In this document: positions 17,301 to 26,119 of the stretch, piece after piece
Position numbering within the stretch: position 1 is the stretch's first letter
How the letters are laid out: every line of letters starts with the position of its first letter
Origin: Planctomycetaceae bacterium
Lineage (GTDB): Bacteria > Planctomycetota > Planctomycetia > Pirellulales > Pirellulaceae
Direction of reading: 5' to 3'
NCBI GenBank assembly: GCA_020638995.1
Contig: JACKHM010000004.1
Span: 1,054,001 to 1,118,000 of the forward strand
DNA length: 64,000 nt
The notes under the pieces: generated by a model
What the model was told of the DNA's origin: nothing
Databases searched by the model: none
What the model saw: only the letters and a program-made list of their open reading frames with translations
Made by a program: the position numbers and the translations under genes

Positions 17301-17527
17301 ATGGAGACAATGCGTTCTGGGACGCTAAGTCTGCATCGGAAACCGCTAGGCAGGCGAATGCTTCCCATTTGCTCGTTGGAACGATCTCGCCGACTCAGAC
17401 CACCGTACCCTGTACTTGCGTAGTTCAACTCGCGGTCATAGACGCTGCGAGCGGCGAGTTTATTGAACGTTTTCAGTTCGAACTCAACCGATCCCAGCTT
17501 GAGAAGCTCGCACAATGGAGTCCTTAA
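14366..17527 (+). CDS. Zinc-ribbon, membrane-anchored hypothetical protein
   Basis: A 1053-residue protein. The N-terminus holds a four-cysteine ribbon (C7, C10, C27, C30: CPHCGKPLN and CKCPACGNTL) of the type placed on many planctomycete membrane proteins. A helical region (95-225) leads to one transmembrane helix at about 234-257. The outer part has two stretches that resemble CsgG/LpoB/FlgT-like assembly modules: one near SYELDVRLVDVRTGAIVWSD, the other near the C-terminus (ASHLLVGTI, LAVIDAASGEFIE). This is inference from pattern. A charged coiled coil surrounds residues 570-630. It follows the kinase by 128 nt and may share its operon. No enzyme motif is seen. ATG 14372 is an alternative start. 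Confidence 0.75.
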   Translation: MPMSIQCPHCGKPLNAPDELAGKSCKCPACGNTLTVPVQPQPVTPQTPSIEPSPAAQTETPAPSELATRLRTTASDEGRTCSPSRNKRLSPMLAWKAKSVLGQIHGLRETLTTAYSELGIELLEAENSPIASDHCQGLGEVLSKTEELRAKLSTVTAAKSTATLAKPIRAEIAELQCRRTELLATVGREAYETGHGSEALRSKIKVCDELGDACRDRLNELGISEDVDARAIRTPLVIAGVGVGLLTASILAVCVFTIPRYRGTPAVEPSVAEIGITDVPPTDIAKIDPFATDMEDTESAADDREESQPLVLADEKANSLSMSVEERDEPEVAAFDPTPWARATLLMVNPAHYAVGMTKPTSDLYEVVAKATEAEAEQAIEYGRSQGLPILGLDPALAREVYARYQPGDRLSTSHSDKVHGFFRPRQFGPAEDNLIAFRDVRNGSWQVGQVSEDNSSFHPLLEPEPQTFKAEYILPGSMRGMSKEELRDWKQIDFVDYCAFQIAKHVSTKDDDRYVAVAIKEVKLDIDPDELNDMRKMDDREWQRYMQVQNLTHADVEVRVGLLATLFGGMRDSAARKERETKLERDRRERAEIERAFRQIKRFEDSLQGELRKKLAQLEIPLLERESTQELRDERELADDPEFRGRTESNYVSMYCASHMVLANIRWPQSGGSYELDVRLVDVRTGAIVWSDQRDRVFAADAEPEVTALRCLLRSGRLARVDFVGSSSRSADLMSVPLGSPQLLAANVSVTARPPALLHIEQAGDSSSILLRDLFANERVEWPRAELRLSPVSDSFKDVPSGHEMRYLLWRTSSAIIPAGGRILQVDGSTARVSLGKRYGISPTDRLGVVRFTQLQSGEIQQNPISVELVVSTVDETQCSATVRSISNVQLGANDFAVPKKGQRLKVAVIDPEFRLTDPKLQITANRLNRAQQQRLYQFTVQNGATLAAKFRAGLTRLQVPIVLAEDLPQEFRGSAGNGDNAFWDAKSASETARQANASHLLVGTISPTQTTVPCTCVVQLAVIDAASGEFIERFQFELNRSQLEKLAQWSP

Positions 17528-17670
17528 AAGTGCGTCGCAGCTGGAAACTAACGAGTCCTCCGGCAAGTAGTCGCAGGCCTTCAATAGCATCCGTCTTCTC
17601 CAGCGACTAGGCTGAATCCAATGAATTCACGGTCGGAAACGGCGCGCAATCGAGGGGAGCTCGTGTATTA

Positions 17671-20600
17671 GTGAGTAAATCAAGTCTTTTCGTTTTCAGT
17701 TACCTGCATCGCCGCTCGCGCCGTCCTGGACGACTCCGATTGTTCGTCGAGCACCTCGAAGATCGGCTGTTGCTGAAGACGCCATTTATGCTAGATGGAC
17801 TTTTTCCCGACGCGGGCGGCGATGGAACTGAGGGCAGTATCATTTTTGCCGAATCACCACGCACTGACTTCGGTGCGTCGTTCGCAGGTGGAGACTTTAA
17901 CGGTGATGGGATCGGCGACATTGCAGTTGGTTCGCCAAACGCGAACAACGGCCGCGGCCGAGTCGACGTCATCTTCGGATCCGAAGATCATGCGGCGGCG
18001 CTGGACCTTTCGTCGTTGCGTGCTGGGGCGGGGTTTGTTCTCCTTGACACATCAGCGTCGTTTGCCCATCTAGGCAGCACGATTGACTCGCCCGGAGACC
18101 TGAACAAAGACGGAATCGACGACCTTGTGGTTGATTCTTATGTCGTATTTGGCTCGCGGACTCCGCCGACTGAAAGCTTGGACCTTAAGACATTGGATGG
18201 CCAAGCTGGATTTAGGGTCACCGGGTTCAACGGAACAATAACTGGCTTGGGGGATTTCAACGGCGATGCTGTCAATGATCTATTGATCGACAATTTGTCT
18301 GGCAATATCGCGTACGTCTTGTTCGGTGGCCGTAGTACTTGGGATGCCGAGATTTCGGTCGATGATTTGGATGTTTCGACGGGGACGTTGATCAAGGTAG
18401 GTGAGGTCGGCTCATTTTCCCCATCGTACAGGTTCATCGAAGTCGGTGACATCAATGCGGACGGACGGAGCGACATGTTCATCACGAGAATGGGATATGG
18501 CGAGATGGCTTGGGTCCTGTACGGTCGCACTACGCCTGGCGCTCAGATCGACATTGCGACAACGACTGGCATTACGAACGTGACGAGCCCGACAGGCAAT
18601 TTGCAGGTAGTTTCCGGTGCAGGTGATGTGAACGGCGACGGCGTTAGCGACTTGCTTGCTGCCGATTGGAATAGCCAGGGCCACGTCTATGTGGCGTTCG
18701 GCAGGGTTGGCGGGTTCGGAAGCGATTTTTCATTCGACTCCTTGGACGGCGGTAACGGATTTGTTGTCTCTGGCGTGGAAAGCGGCACACGATTCGGATT
18801 TACAGCCCAGACTGCCGGTGATTTGAACGGTGATGGCTTCGACGACTTGTCGATTGCAGCTCCGTTGGCGGAGTCGCAGAAAGCGTTTGTGTTATTCGGT
18901 CGCGCTGACGGGTTTTCTGCAAACTTGGGCGCGGACGTGTTCGATGGCGTCCGAGGATTCGCGATCGAGTCGAGCAATCCTTTGTTGGAGTACGGTGACG
19001 TCATTCGTGGAATTCCTGATTTCAATAACGATGGCTTCGATGACTTATTGATTCGGGCAATTGAATCGGAGAGTGTTGGAAGCTCAAACACAACTGACTA
19101 CGTGGTGATTGTGTCTGGCAAGGACTATGAAGATGCGTTACCAAAGATTGCAGCGGTTGATACTCAAGTGACGGAAGCAACCGACCGGTTGCGATTCGAG
19201 CTGAATGCCCCGTGGTACTATCCGGTCACAACGAGCAAATCCGCAAATTCCGGCAAACTCATCGAAGCTGAAGCAGTCAGGATTGTCGAGGTGGCCGACC
19301 TGAACGGCGATCATCTTCTCGACTTGGCCATCCTGGCGGACGTCGTCGAGTTGCCGAGTGGCTTTGGAAGTGCGAGAGCAACTGAGGTTTTGGTCATGCT
19401 CAACAATGGTGACAATTCATACGCGCCTGCGCTTGGCTATAAAGCGAACCGCGTTCCCGATTTGTTGCGTGTCGTTGATGTCGATGGCGATGGTGACATC
19501 GATCTGGTCACAGTTAGTGACAGCGAAGATTCGATTTCGATACTACTCAACCGGGGCGACGGTACCTTTGAGCAAGCGATCAATTTTGGGGCAGGAACCA
19601 ATCCGACGGGGTTGGAATTCGTGGACGTGGATGGTGATCTAGATTTAGATGCGATCGTGGCAACAAACGATTCGTCCGCGTATGGTGTCTCAGTGCTGTT
19701 CAACTTGGGCGGTGGATTCTTCGACACGCCTTCTTTGACGCCGCTCGACAGGCGGCCACTCGCCTTCGCAATTGCCGATGTCGATCAAAACAATTCACCA
19801 GACGTCATCACACTAAACGCAAAGCCTAGCGGCTTCACAATTGATCCAGCCGAGAGCGTATCCGTGCTGCTAAACGACGGCGCTGGCACGTTCACCAGCG
19901 GCGCGTCGGTCGAGTTAAGGTCTGAGTCAGTTGTTCGGTCGAGCCCGCAATTTCTCGTTGTTGCTGATTTCGATAAGGACAACGACATCGACGTCTTGGT
20001 GAGTGATGTTGGCGAACCAGGGCTGTGGATCATTCCGGGTGGATCAGACGGCTCATTCAACTCGCCGCGGCATCAACCGTTAGCTGTGCCACCGGTGAAC
20101 ATTCACGCGGGAGACTTTAATAACGATGGGTACATCGACGCCATCCTCGACAGCGACAACCATTGGCTAACCCTGGCCACCAACAAGAAGGAACTGAAGT
20201 TCGACACGTCGGAACAGCTTGTTGCTTCGCCCGGTGCGCCGGGTGCAACCTTTGTAGATTGGGACAATGACGGCGACCTCGACATACTTCGTCCAGCTGG
20301 CGACGCAACGGTCGATTTGTTTAGGTCTAGTGGTTTACCCGAACAAGTGATGGTGATTCGCAACAATGACGGAAAACTTGCCGCCGGTCGTCGCTGGTCC
20401 GTTGGCCCCGCGCCGGCGGGACTCGCGTTTGCGGACTTCGATGATGACGGCAATCTGGACATCGCCGTGGCGAATTCCGGTGACGTGGCGTTCAACATTT
20501 CAGCTGATTCTGTCACGATACTTTACGGCGACGGATCTGCGGCGATCCATCGATCAGAAGAAGTCAATCTAGGTGCAACACCCACAGCATTTACTGCCGC

Positions 20601-22734
20601 TGACTTCGATGGGGACGGCGATACGGATCTTGCTTTCGCAACTCCGGCCAGCGGAGGTACCTTTGGCGGAGGCGGCGGTGAATCGGAATCGCTCAGGGTC
20701 ATGCTAAATCAAGGAGACGGTGTTTTTGCCGAGGCGAGAGCTTTCGCAGCAGATGGATTTATTGAAGATATGCTTTCTCGTGATGTGGACAACGATGGCG
20801 ACATAGATGTTATCGCAGTTGCCCCTGGTGGTGGTTTCGGCGGAGAATCGTTTGGCCGAATCATGCTGTTCCTGAATAATGGCTCAGGGCTCTTCTTTCG
20901 TCGGGACACCGATCTTCCCCGACCGTTACTCAACTACGATGTTGCGGACCTTAATGGCGATGCGTTCGTCGATGTGTTGGCCTCATGGCAGAGTTCGTTA
21001 CCCGGCTATAAGACGGCCATCTTGTTTGGTCGTGGCGCTGGCAGCTTCGACTCGCCTGTGGAGGTTGGCGGTAGTGGCTTCGCGGGCCGTAGTTCTCCTG
21101 GCCTGCACATTGAGTTGGCGGACTTCACTGGCGATGGCGTGCTAGACGCGGCAATTCAAGACTTTAGCGAGATCACGGTTGTCCCCAGCGTTGCCGCTGA
21201 AGTTCCAGGGCAGCCGATCGTGACACATCTCGCTGGGATACCCGGTGCATCCTCTTCGACTGATTACGGATCATTCTTCTCGGCAGATGTCGATAGAGAC
21301 GGCGACATGGATCTAATCGCGACAGAGGGGCGAGAGACTTTCGGAGGAAGCGTTGTCGCAGCGGGCAACGCAGTCGTCTTTTTGAATCAAGGCAATGGAA
21401 GTTTTGATCGCGGCCTAGCAGAACCTGAACTGATCACAATTGGTCAACGCAATGAACAAATCGAGCTCTCCGTAGAGCAAGGGGTATTTGTCCCTTTGGG
21501 GTCGTTCTCACATCTGGCGAGAATGGCTGACCTAAATGGCGATGCTCTGCCCGAGTTGATCAGTGTCGACTCGCAAGGTGGTAACGTAACTGTTTACGAG
21601 AATACTTCGGTGGGCGTGACGCATGCCACATTCGAAGTCCAGCTTGACCGCACCTTCGATCGCGAGGTTCGCGTCGACTTCTCCACGCGCCCGGGCAGCG
21701 CCGCGGCGAGGCTCGACTACCAAACCACAACGAAGACACTCATAATTCCGCCGGGCCAAATATCAGCCTCGACGGCAATCGAGATTGACGATGATTCACT
21801 CGACGAGCCAACTGAAGAGTTTGTGATTGACCTCCTCTCACCGTTCAACGGATCGATCAGCAATGATACGGCGACGATCCAGATAACAGACAACGACGCC
21901 ATTCTCGAGCTGATGCTAAGTGTAACTCAGTTGCCCACGAGCGGCGGAACAGTCGATGTAATGATTGTACGCAGGGATCAGGGAAACCTTGGCGAGTTGC
22001 TATCGGTCGACCTCAGCTCGCCTTCTGCAGCTTTTGCAGCACTACCAGAGTCGGTTACCATCGCCGCGAATGCGGACTCTGAAACGGTAACATTGACACT
22101 CGCCCCGACCGTGTCGGGAACGATTGCGTTGCTGGTGGAAGCTGCTGGATTCGTATCCGCGAACGCGGCCCTCACCGTGGTGAACGACAGTCCCAACCCG
22201 TGGCACAACACCGACAGGCCATTCGACGTTAATGGCGACGGAGCGGTCTCGCCGGTTGACGCTTTGATCATAATTAACTTTCTCAATTCCAAGGGCTCGC
22301 AGACACTGTCTGCTCCAACAGCCGGTAACGTGCCTCCGCCGTACCTGGACCCTTCCGGCGACAGTGTTGTTGCCCCGATTGATGTGCTACAGATCATTAA
22401 CTTCCTGAATGGCGGAACTGCGCTCGAAGGTGAAGGCCCGCGATCCAGGTTATCTACCGGTGACGTCGATGCCGTCTTTGGCGGCGAAGTGCCGTCTTCA
22501 TCGTTTGAATGGATAGCATCGCCTCGAGTTGACGAGCCGCAGGCGGACATTGGGAGATGCCCATGCACTCATCTCATCGGCCAACGACTGCCGGATCGAG
22601 CAACCAGAAAAGTCGTTGGAAATGACGAACTCGTGACCCAATTGGCCGGCAAGTTACTCAGCGAGTTGGATCGCCAATTGGCAGGAGAAGAGCAAGTTTC
22701 TTCGTGGCTGGCACCTTCGACAGGTGGTCTGTAA
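17671..22734 (+). CDS. Giant secreted FG-GAP/VCBS, Calx-beta and dockerin protein
   Basis: A 1687-residue protein from GTG 17671. The N-terminus (RRSRRPGRLRL then LEDRLLL) is the planctomycete export-type leader. Residues 60-1340 contain many FG-GAP/VCBS repeats with calcium-binding DxDxDGxxD-like loops (DFNGDG, DVDGDGDID, DLNGDA), expected to form several beta-propellers. One Calx-beta-like domain follows (near VRVDFSTRPGSAAARLDYQT), and then a dockerin-like region with two EF-hand loops, DVNGDGAVSPVDALIIINFL and DPSGDSVVAPIDVLQIINFL. The C-terminal tail matches the style of other planctomycete surface proteins. It is probably an exported, calcium-stabilised adhesion or surface protein. It lies 143 nt after the zinc-ribbon membrane protein. 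Confidence 0.9.
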   Translation: MSKSSLFVFSYLHRRSRRPGRLRLFVEHLEDRLLLKTPFMLDGLFPDAGGDGTEGSIIFAESPRTDFGASFAGGDFNGDGIGDIAVGSPNANNGRGRVDVIFGSEDHAAALDLSSLRAGAGFVLLDTSASFAHLGSTIDSPGDLNKDGIDDLVVDSYVVFGSRTPPTESLDLKTLDGQAGFRVTGFNGTITGLGDFNGDAVNDLLIDNLSGNIAYVLFGGRSTWDAEISVDDLDVSTGTLIKVGEVGSFSPSYRFIEVGDINADGRSDMFITRMGYGEMAWVLYGRTTPGAQIDIATTTGITNVTSPTGNLQVVSGAGDVNGDGVSDLLAADWNSQGHVYVAFGRVGGFGSDFSFDSLDGGNGFVVSGVESGTRFGFTAQTAGDLNGDGFDDLSIAAPLAESQKAFVLFGRADGFSANLGADVFDGVRGFAIESSNPLLEYGDVIRGIPDFNNDGFDDLLIRAIESESVGSSNTTDYVVIVSGKDYEDALPKIAAVDTQVTEATDRLRFELNAPWYYPVTTSKSANSGKLIEAEAVRIVEVADLNGDHLLDLAILADVVELPSGFGSARATEVLVMLNNGDNSYAPALGYKANRVPDLLRVVDVDGDGDIDLVTVSDSEDSISILLNRGDGTFEQAINFGAGTNPTGLEFVDVDGDLDLDAIVATNDSSAYGVSVLFNLGGGFFDTPSLTPLDRRPLAFAIADVDQNNSPDVITLNAKPSGFTIDPAESVSVLLNDGAGTFTSGASVELRSESVVRSSPQFLVVADFDKDNDIDVLVSDVGEPGLWIIPGGSDGSFNSPRHQPLAVPPVNIHAGDFNNDGYIDAILDSDNHWLTLATNKKELKFDTSEQLVASPGAPGATFVDWDNDGDLDILRPAGDATVDLFRSSGLPEQVMVIRNNDGKLAAGRRWSVGPAPAGLAFADFDDDGNLDIAVANSGDVAFNISADSVTILYGDGSAAIHRSEEVNLGATPTAFTAADFDGDGDTDLAFATPASGGTFGGGGGESESLRVMLNQGDGVFAEARAFAADGFIEDMLSRDVDNDGDIDVIAVAPGGGFGGESFGRIMLFLNNGSGLFFRRDTDLPRPLLNYDVADLNGDAFVDVLASWQSSLPGYKTAILFGRGAGSFDSPVEVGGSGFAGRSSPGLHIELADFTGDGVLDAAIQDFSEITVVPSVAAEVPGQPIVTHLAGIPGASSSTDYGSFFSADVDRDGDMDLIATEGRETFGGSVVAAGNAVVFLNQGNGSFDRGLAEPELITIGQRNEQIELSVEQGVFVPLGSFSHLARMADLNGDALPELISVDSQGGNVTVYENTSVGVTHATFEVQLDRTFDREVRVDFSTRPGSAAARLDYQTTTKTLIIPPGQISASTAIEIDDDSLDEPTEEFVIDLLSPFNGSISNDTATIQITDNDAILELMLSVTQLPTSGGTVDVMIVRRDQGNLGELLSVDLSSPSAAFAALPESVTIAANADSETVTLTLAPTVSGTIALLVEAAGFVSANAALTVVNDSPNPWHNTDRPFDVNGDGAVSPVDALIIINFLNSKGSQTLSAPTAGNVPPPYLDPSGDSVVAPIDVLQIINFLNGGTALEGEGPRSRLSTGDVDAVFGGEVPSSSFEWIASPRVDEPQADIGRCPCTHLIGQRLPDRATRKVVGNDELVTQLAGKLLSELDRQLAGEEQVSSWLAPSTGGL

Positions 22735-22740
22735 GGATAG

Positions 22741-22893
22741 ATGGATGAAATCTGCAAGTACGAAATCGCGCTGCGTGAGTTGCAGCGTGCGGTTGCCAGG
22801 GTAGATAACCGATTCAGGTCGCAAGAACGCCGGATCGAGGCGGCGTTTAACCCGGCTATCAGCGACGATGCGGCAGAGCCTAGACGCGTATAA
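22741..22893 (+). CDS. Small hypothetical protein (50 aa)
   Basis: A short frame beginning MDEICKYEIALRELQRAVAR, 6 nt after the stop of the giant gene and preceded by AAGGA. It is helical and charged and could be a coiled coil. Translational coupling to the upstream gene is possible. No family is recognised, and at this size it may be chance. Confidence 0.35.
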   Translation: MDEICKYEIALRELQRAVARVDNRFRSQERRIEAAFNPAISDDAAEPRRV

Positions 22894-23026
22894 ACGAGAC
22901 GTCGGTGCATTGTTGCAGGCAATTTGGCCGCAAACTCAGTTAATGCGACTCAAAAAAGAGCCACCAACGAGGCGCGTGCTGGATCTCGCCAATGGTCGAC
23001 TTGATTCTTGTTTCCCTTCATGTCAT

Positions 23027-23161
23027 TGGGCGCTTTAGATTCGGCCAGGAATGGGCGCTTTGAAATCGGCCACTTTTGAGTTGAAGGTTGTTAGGGTTTT
23101 ATTGTTTCTTACGTTTGGGAAGGCCGCCAGAGCCGGTGGGCGCTTTTGGCCGGTTTTGAAT
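23027..23161. repeat. IS21-like terminal multiple repeats
   Basis: Three copies of TGGGCGCTTT start at 23027, 23052 and 23137. The first two continue as (A/G)(A/T)(A/T)TCGGCCA; the third continues as TGGCCGG. Repeated transposase-binding motifs inside the ends are a feature of IS21 elements. They mark the end of the element beyond istB. Confidence 0.6.
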
Positions 23162-23355
23162 CAGAACAGGGTCGTGGTTAAGGTGGAACTTGCTCGGTGA
23201 AACGGATTCAGGCTCTGCAGAGGTGCAACCGGATGAGGGATAACCGAGTCGGACGAAGAAGTTTGGGCGAGTGAGTCTGTGTGGCTCGCTCGCCCGTTTT
23301 CGTGGAGTGACTTCTTTGTCTGCTCATGCCTGAAAAACCTCAATCCACGTCGAAA

Positions 23356-24138
23356 TCATTTTCCGGTGGAGGCTTTGTCAGACTTTGACTTCGACGGAGT
23401 TGATTTATCTGCGGATTGGCCCTGCAGGCGATAACTGCGTCCGGTGATTTGGATCACGGTGGCACTTTGCAGGAAGCGATCAAGGATGGCGGTGGCGGCG
23501 GGTACGTCACCCATCAGCTTACCCCATTCTTCGAGAGGACGATTGCTGGTCATCATGGTGCTGCGAAGTTCGTGTCGACGCATGATGATCTCGAAGAGAA
23601 ACTCGCCGCTCTTCTTCGGCAACTGCTTCATGCCCATATCATCGAGAATCAGTAAGTCGGGTTTGAGATAACGATTCAAGATGCGGTCATGATTGTCCAA
23701 GGCTTCGCTGTGAAGGAAGTCTCGCACACAGTCGAAGATGCTACGATAGTAAACGGTCAAGCCATTTCGAATGAGTTGTCCACCGATGCTTTGAACAAGA
23801 TGGCTTTTCCCAACACCAGGCGGTCCGATAAAGATCACGTTGTGATGTTTGTGAACGAAGTCACCGGCGGATAGGTCATAGACGACTTTGCGTTTGACGG
23901 ACGTATTGAATTGGAAGTCGAAGTCATCAAGCGATTTCTGATCGCGAAACGCAGCAGCTTTAGTGCGGCGTGCGATTTGACGATCGCGGCGAACTTCCAA
24001 TTCGTCTTGCAAGATGATTTCGAGGAATTCGGTGTAGTCGAGCTTTGACGTCTTGGCTTCTCGCAAGCGAGCGTCGAGCGCTTCACTCAAGCCACTCAGA
24101 CGAAGCTGTCGCAATTGGTCACGAAGAGTTACGTTCAT
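23356..24138 (-). CDS. istB: IS21 helper ATPase IstB
   Basis: A 260-residue AAA+ protein. Walker A GPPGVGKSHL, Walker B LLILDDMG, and sensor region SNRPLEEWG are all present, so the ATPase looks intact. In IS21 elements IstB assists the IstA transposase in target choice. The start is placed at ATG 24138 because AGGAGG lies 10 nt upstream; a longer frame begins at 24174. It overlaps the end of istA by 20 nt. The C-terminus is Lys/Ser-rich. Confidence 0.9.
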   Translation of the reverse strand: MNVTLRDQLRQLRLSGLSEALDARLREAKTSKLDYTEFLEIILQDELEVRRDRQIARRTKAAAFRDQKSLDDFDFQFNTSVKRKVVYDLSAGDFVHKHHNVIFIGPPGVGKSHLVQSIGGQLIRNGLTVYYRSIFDCVRDFLHSEALDNHDRILNRYLKPDLLILDDMGMKQLPKKSGEFLFEIIMRRHELRSTMMTSNRPLEEWGKLMGDVPAATAILDRFLQSATVIQITGRSYRLQGQSADKSTPSKSKSDKASTGK

Positions 24139-24840
24139 GGTTTCGTTGCCTCCTAAATTGGTGTAACGATTCAACGGAATAGTCGGCCAGCGGCCGAATG
24201 ATGGGGTGTTCTTCGAGGAACTCGAACGATTGCTGTTTGTCAGCCGAACGCTTGAGCAGGTTGCGAATGGTGCGCAGTCGAAACGCTTCGTAAGTTAACG
24301 CCGTTTCGCAAGCTTGTTCCAAGGCTTCGATCGAATGCTTGCCCGCCAACGCTTTCAATCCCACGAACACACGCACGCCCTCAACGCCTCGTACCTGCGT
24401 CATAGCTTCGCTCCAAGCCTTAGAATGCGGCCCAATCGCAGCGATTTGCTGTAAAAGACGGTCTGTTCCGCGTTCGACCGCCGAGACTTTCTCGCGTGGA
24501 ATGTGAGCTGCGTTAGTGCGAAAGCGGCCTGGTTCGCACTTGCTGTGCAACGCGATCGGTTGCCACCGATCGTTGAAGATCCGTACGACGCGACTGTCCC
24601 AACGCACCCATAGCCTTCGGCCTACATACTCCGGTGGAGCCGAGTAAAACGCTTTGTCAACTTCGAGATGCCCGTCACGGCTGACCGTTCGTCGCGCTTC
24701 GTGAAACGATGGAAAACGATCGCGCGGCAACGGTAGCAACGCCGGTCGTTCGATCTCTTCAAACTGCTGCCGAACTTGCTTCTTCGTCGTGCCGTGGATG
24801 CGCGTGTCCGCGACATTCGTTTTCAGCGCCCAATGACAGC
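24119..24840 (-). pseudogene. istA: IS21 transposase IstA, 5'-truncated
   Basis: The frame encodes the C-terminal part of IstA: TRIHGTTKKQVRQQF, then PALLPLPRDRFPSFHEARRT, YSAPPEYVGRRLWVRWD, and the region before istB. No start codon is found at the family position, and the N-terminal helix-turn-helix and DDE core are missing. Reading further upstream gives no similarity, so the 5' two-thirds have been deleted. Confidence 0.85.
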
Positions 24841-24897
24841 AATGAAGGTTTGCGCGGCACGACGTGATCGTGCTACGCTTGTTTGGCTTGGAACTCG

Positions 24898-25500
24898 ATG
24901 CGTGACATTAGCAACAGCAATTTCGGCTTACTGATTTCCTATGTCGTTCCCGGATTCACCGCGTTGTGGGGCATCAGCTACTTCTCACCAACGCTTGCGA
25001 CGTGGCTGAACGGGACGAATGGCGATGGCCCAACGGTCGGCGGCTTCCTTTATGTGACGATTGCTTCAATCGCGGCTGGCATGACGTGTAGTGCGATTCG
25101 TTTTCAAACGATCGATCGTATTCATGCAATGACGGGGATTCCATGTCCGACTTTGGATTTCGCAACACTCGCCAACCGTACAACGGCTTACGACCGGCTG
25201 ATCAGCAATCACTACAACTACTACAAGTTCCATGCGAATGAACTGATTACCCTCGTCATTGTCTACATCGCTAGACAAGTTACCGTTCGCGACTGGGCAG
25301 GCGGTGGTGAAGACTTTGCTTTCATTGTTATCGGAGTCTTATTCTTCGCAACTTCGCGAGACAACTTGCAGAAATACCACTCCCGTGCTGCGAAGTTGCT
25401 GGGAACGCGGGAAGATATAAAACAGCCTAAGCAACATCGCCGAAGGTCGAACCGCTCGCCGCATTCCATTCTAAAAAAAGTATTGAACCGAATTCGATGA
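24898..25500 (+). CDS. Hypothetical membrane protein
   Basis: A 200-residue protein beginning MRDISNSNFGLLISYVVPGF, with three or four predicted membrane segments (about 9-28, 47-66, 118-135, 140-158) and a basic C-terminal tail. The motif YVVPGFTALWG is shared with uncharacterised membrane proteins of many bacteria. TTG 24883 is an alternative start. The gene begins only about 40 nt from the IS21 relic, so its native promoter may have been replaced. Function unknown. Confidence 0.65.
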   Translation: MRDISNSNFGLLISYVVPGFTALWGISYFSPTLATWLNGTNGDGPTVGGFLYVTIASIAAGMTCSAIRFQTIDRIHAMTGIPCPTLDFATLANRTTAYDRLISNHYNYYKFHANELITLVIVYIARQVTVRDWAGGGEDFAFIVIGVLFFATSRDNLQKYHSRAAKLLGTREDIKQPKQHRRRSNRSPHSILKKVLNRIR

Positions 25501-25680
25501 TTGCTACACTGATAAGGGCACTGAAGGATTATGTTTGAAACGACGGAGAAGCAAGCATGAATAGTGGCGTTTGACGCCACATTTACAATCAACAAACGCG
25601 CGAGCGTTAAGTAACTACTTCCTGAGAAATTGCGACCCGAGTCCTCCGACTCACTTTGGTAGAGGTAGGTACATTGACCG

Positions 25681-25775
25681 CGCTCCCGGTACGGGAGCGT
25701 CGGCCATGTGCTGTTCTGCCAGCCCTGTCGCAAGGGTCTCAGGAGCGGCCTTGGATTCGGCGCTCCTCTTTGCAT
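25681..25775 (+). other. Paired hairpins, possible small RNA with terminator
   Basis: In the stretch 25501-25929 no protein is convincing. A perfect hairpin (CGCTCCCG, loop GTA, CGGGAGCG) lies at 25681-25699. A second (25741-25767, AGGAGCG pairing with CGCTCCT) is followed by CTTT, like a weak terminator. A small RNA is possible; no known RNA family was recognised. Confidence 0.3.
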
Positions 25776-25929
25776 TTCTTGGCCTAAATGCACGAGGCAG
25801 TTTCGCCACTTCCACCGCCTATTGCACCGTTGCTGCTCGCGATTGCGGAGCACGACGAGAGCGATGGTCGCTTTCGGTGATTGTTTCGAGCAGAGAGTTG
25901 CTCGGAGTCTTTGATAGGAGGACGATACG

Positions 25930-26022
25930 ATGTCGAACGGTGGACACAAAGAAACTGGGAATAAAGAGACAACTTCGAAGGAGAAGCCAAGTCCCGAAGA
26001 GACGAAGCAGTCAAGTAAATAA
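25930..26022 (+). CDS. 30-residue charged peptide
   Basis: ATG 25930 is preceded by AGGAGG at a good distance, one of the clearest ribosome-binding sites in the island. The peptide begins MSNGGHKETGNKETTSK and is rich in Lys, Glu, Ser and Thr, with no hydrophobic stretch. It is followed by a hairpin at 26051-26078. It could be a small regulatory or antitoxin-like peptide; no family is known to me. Confidence 0.45.
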   Translation: MSNGGHKETGNKETTSKEKPSPEETKQSSK

Positions 26023-26050
26023 CTGCATGACTATTTCGTTGAATGAACAA

Positions 26051-26088
26051 GCCTCGCGTGGCGATAGCTGCGCGGGGCCTTCATTCTT
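26051..26088 (+). terminator. Weak hairpin terminator
   Basis: Eight-base arms GCCTCGCG/CGCGGGGC with one G-T pair, followed by CTTCATTCTT. It lies 29 nt after the 30-residue frame. Confidence 0.4.
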
Positions 26089-26119
26089 CTCATTGCGTTG
26101 GCGATTCCGGCACTTGTTG

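Larger units (their letters stand above)
23027..24860 (-). mobile_element. Decayed IS21-family element
   Basis: The element contains istB (complete), the 3' part of istA and terminal repeats on the istB side only. The istA start and the other end are missing; recognisable sequence stops near 24860, just before the membrane-protein gene at 24898. It is therefore a deletion derivative that cannot transpose by itself. Confidence 0.75.
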
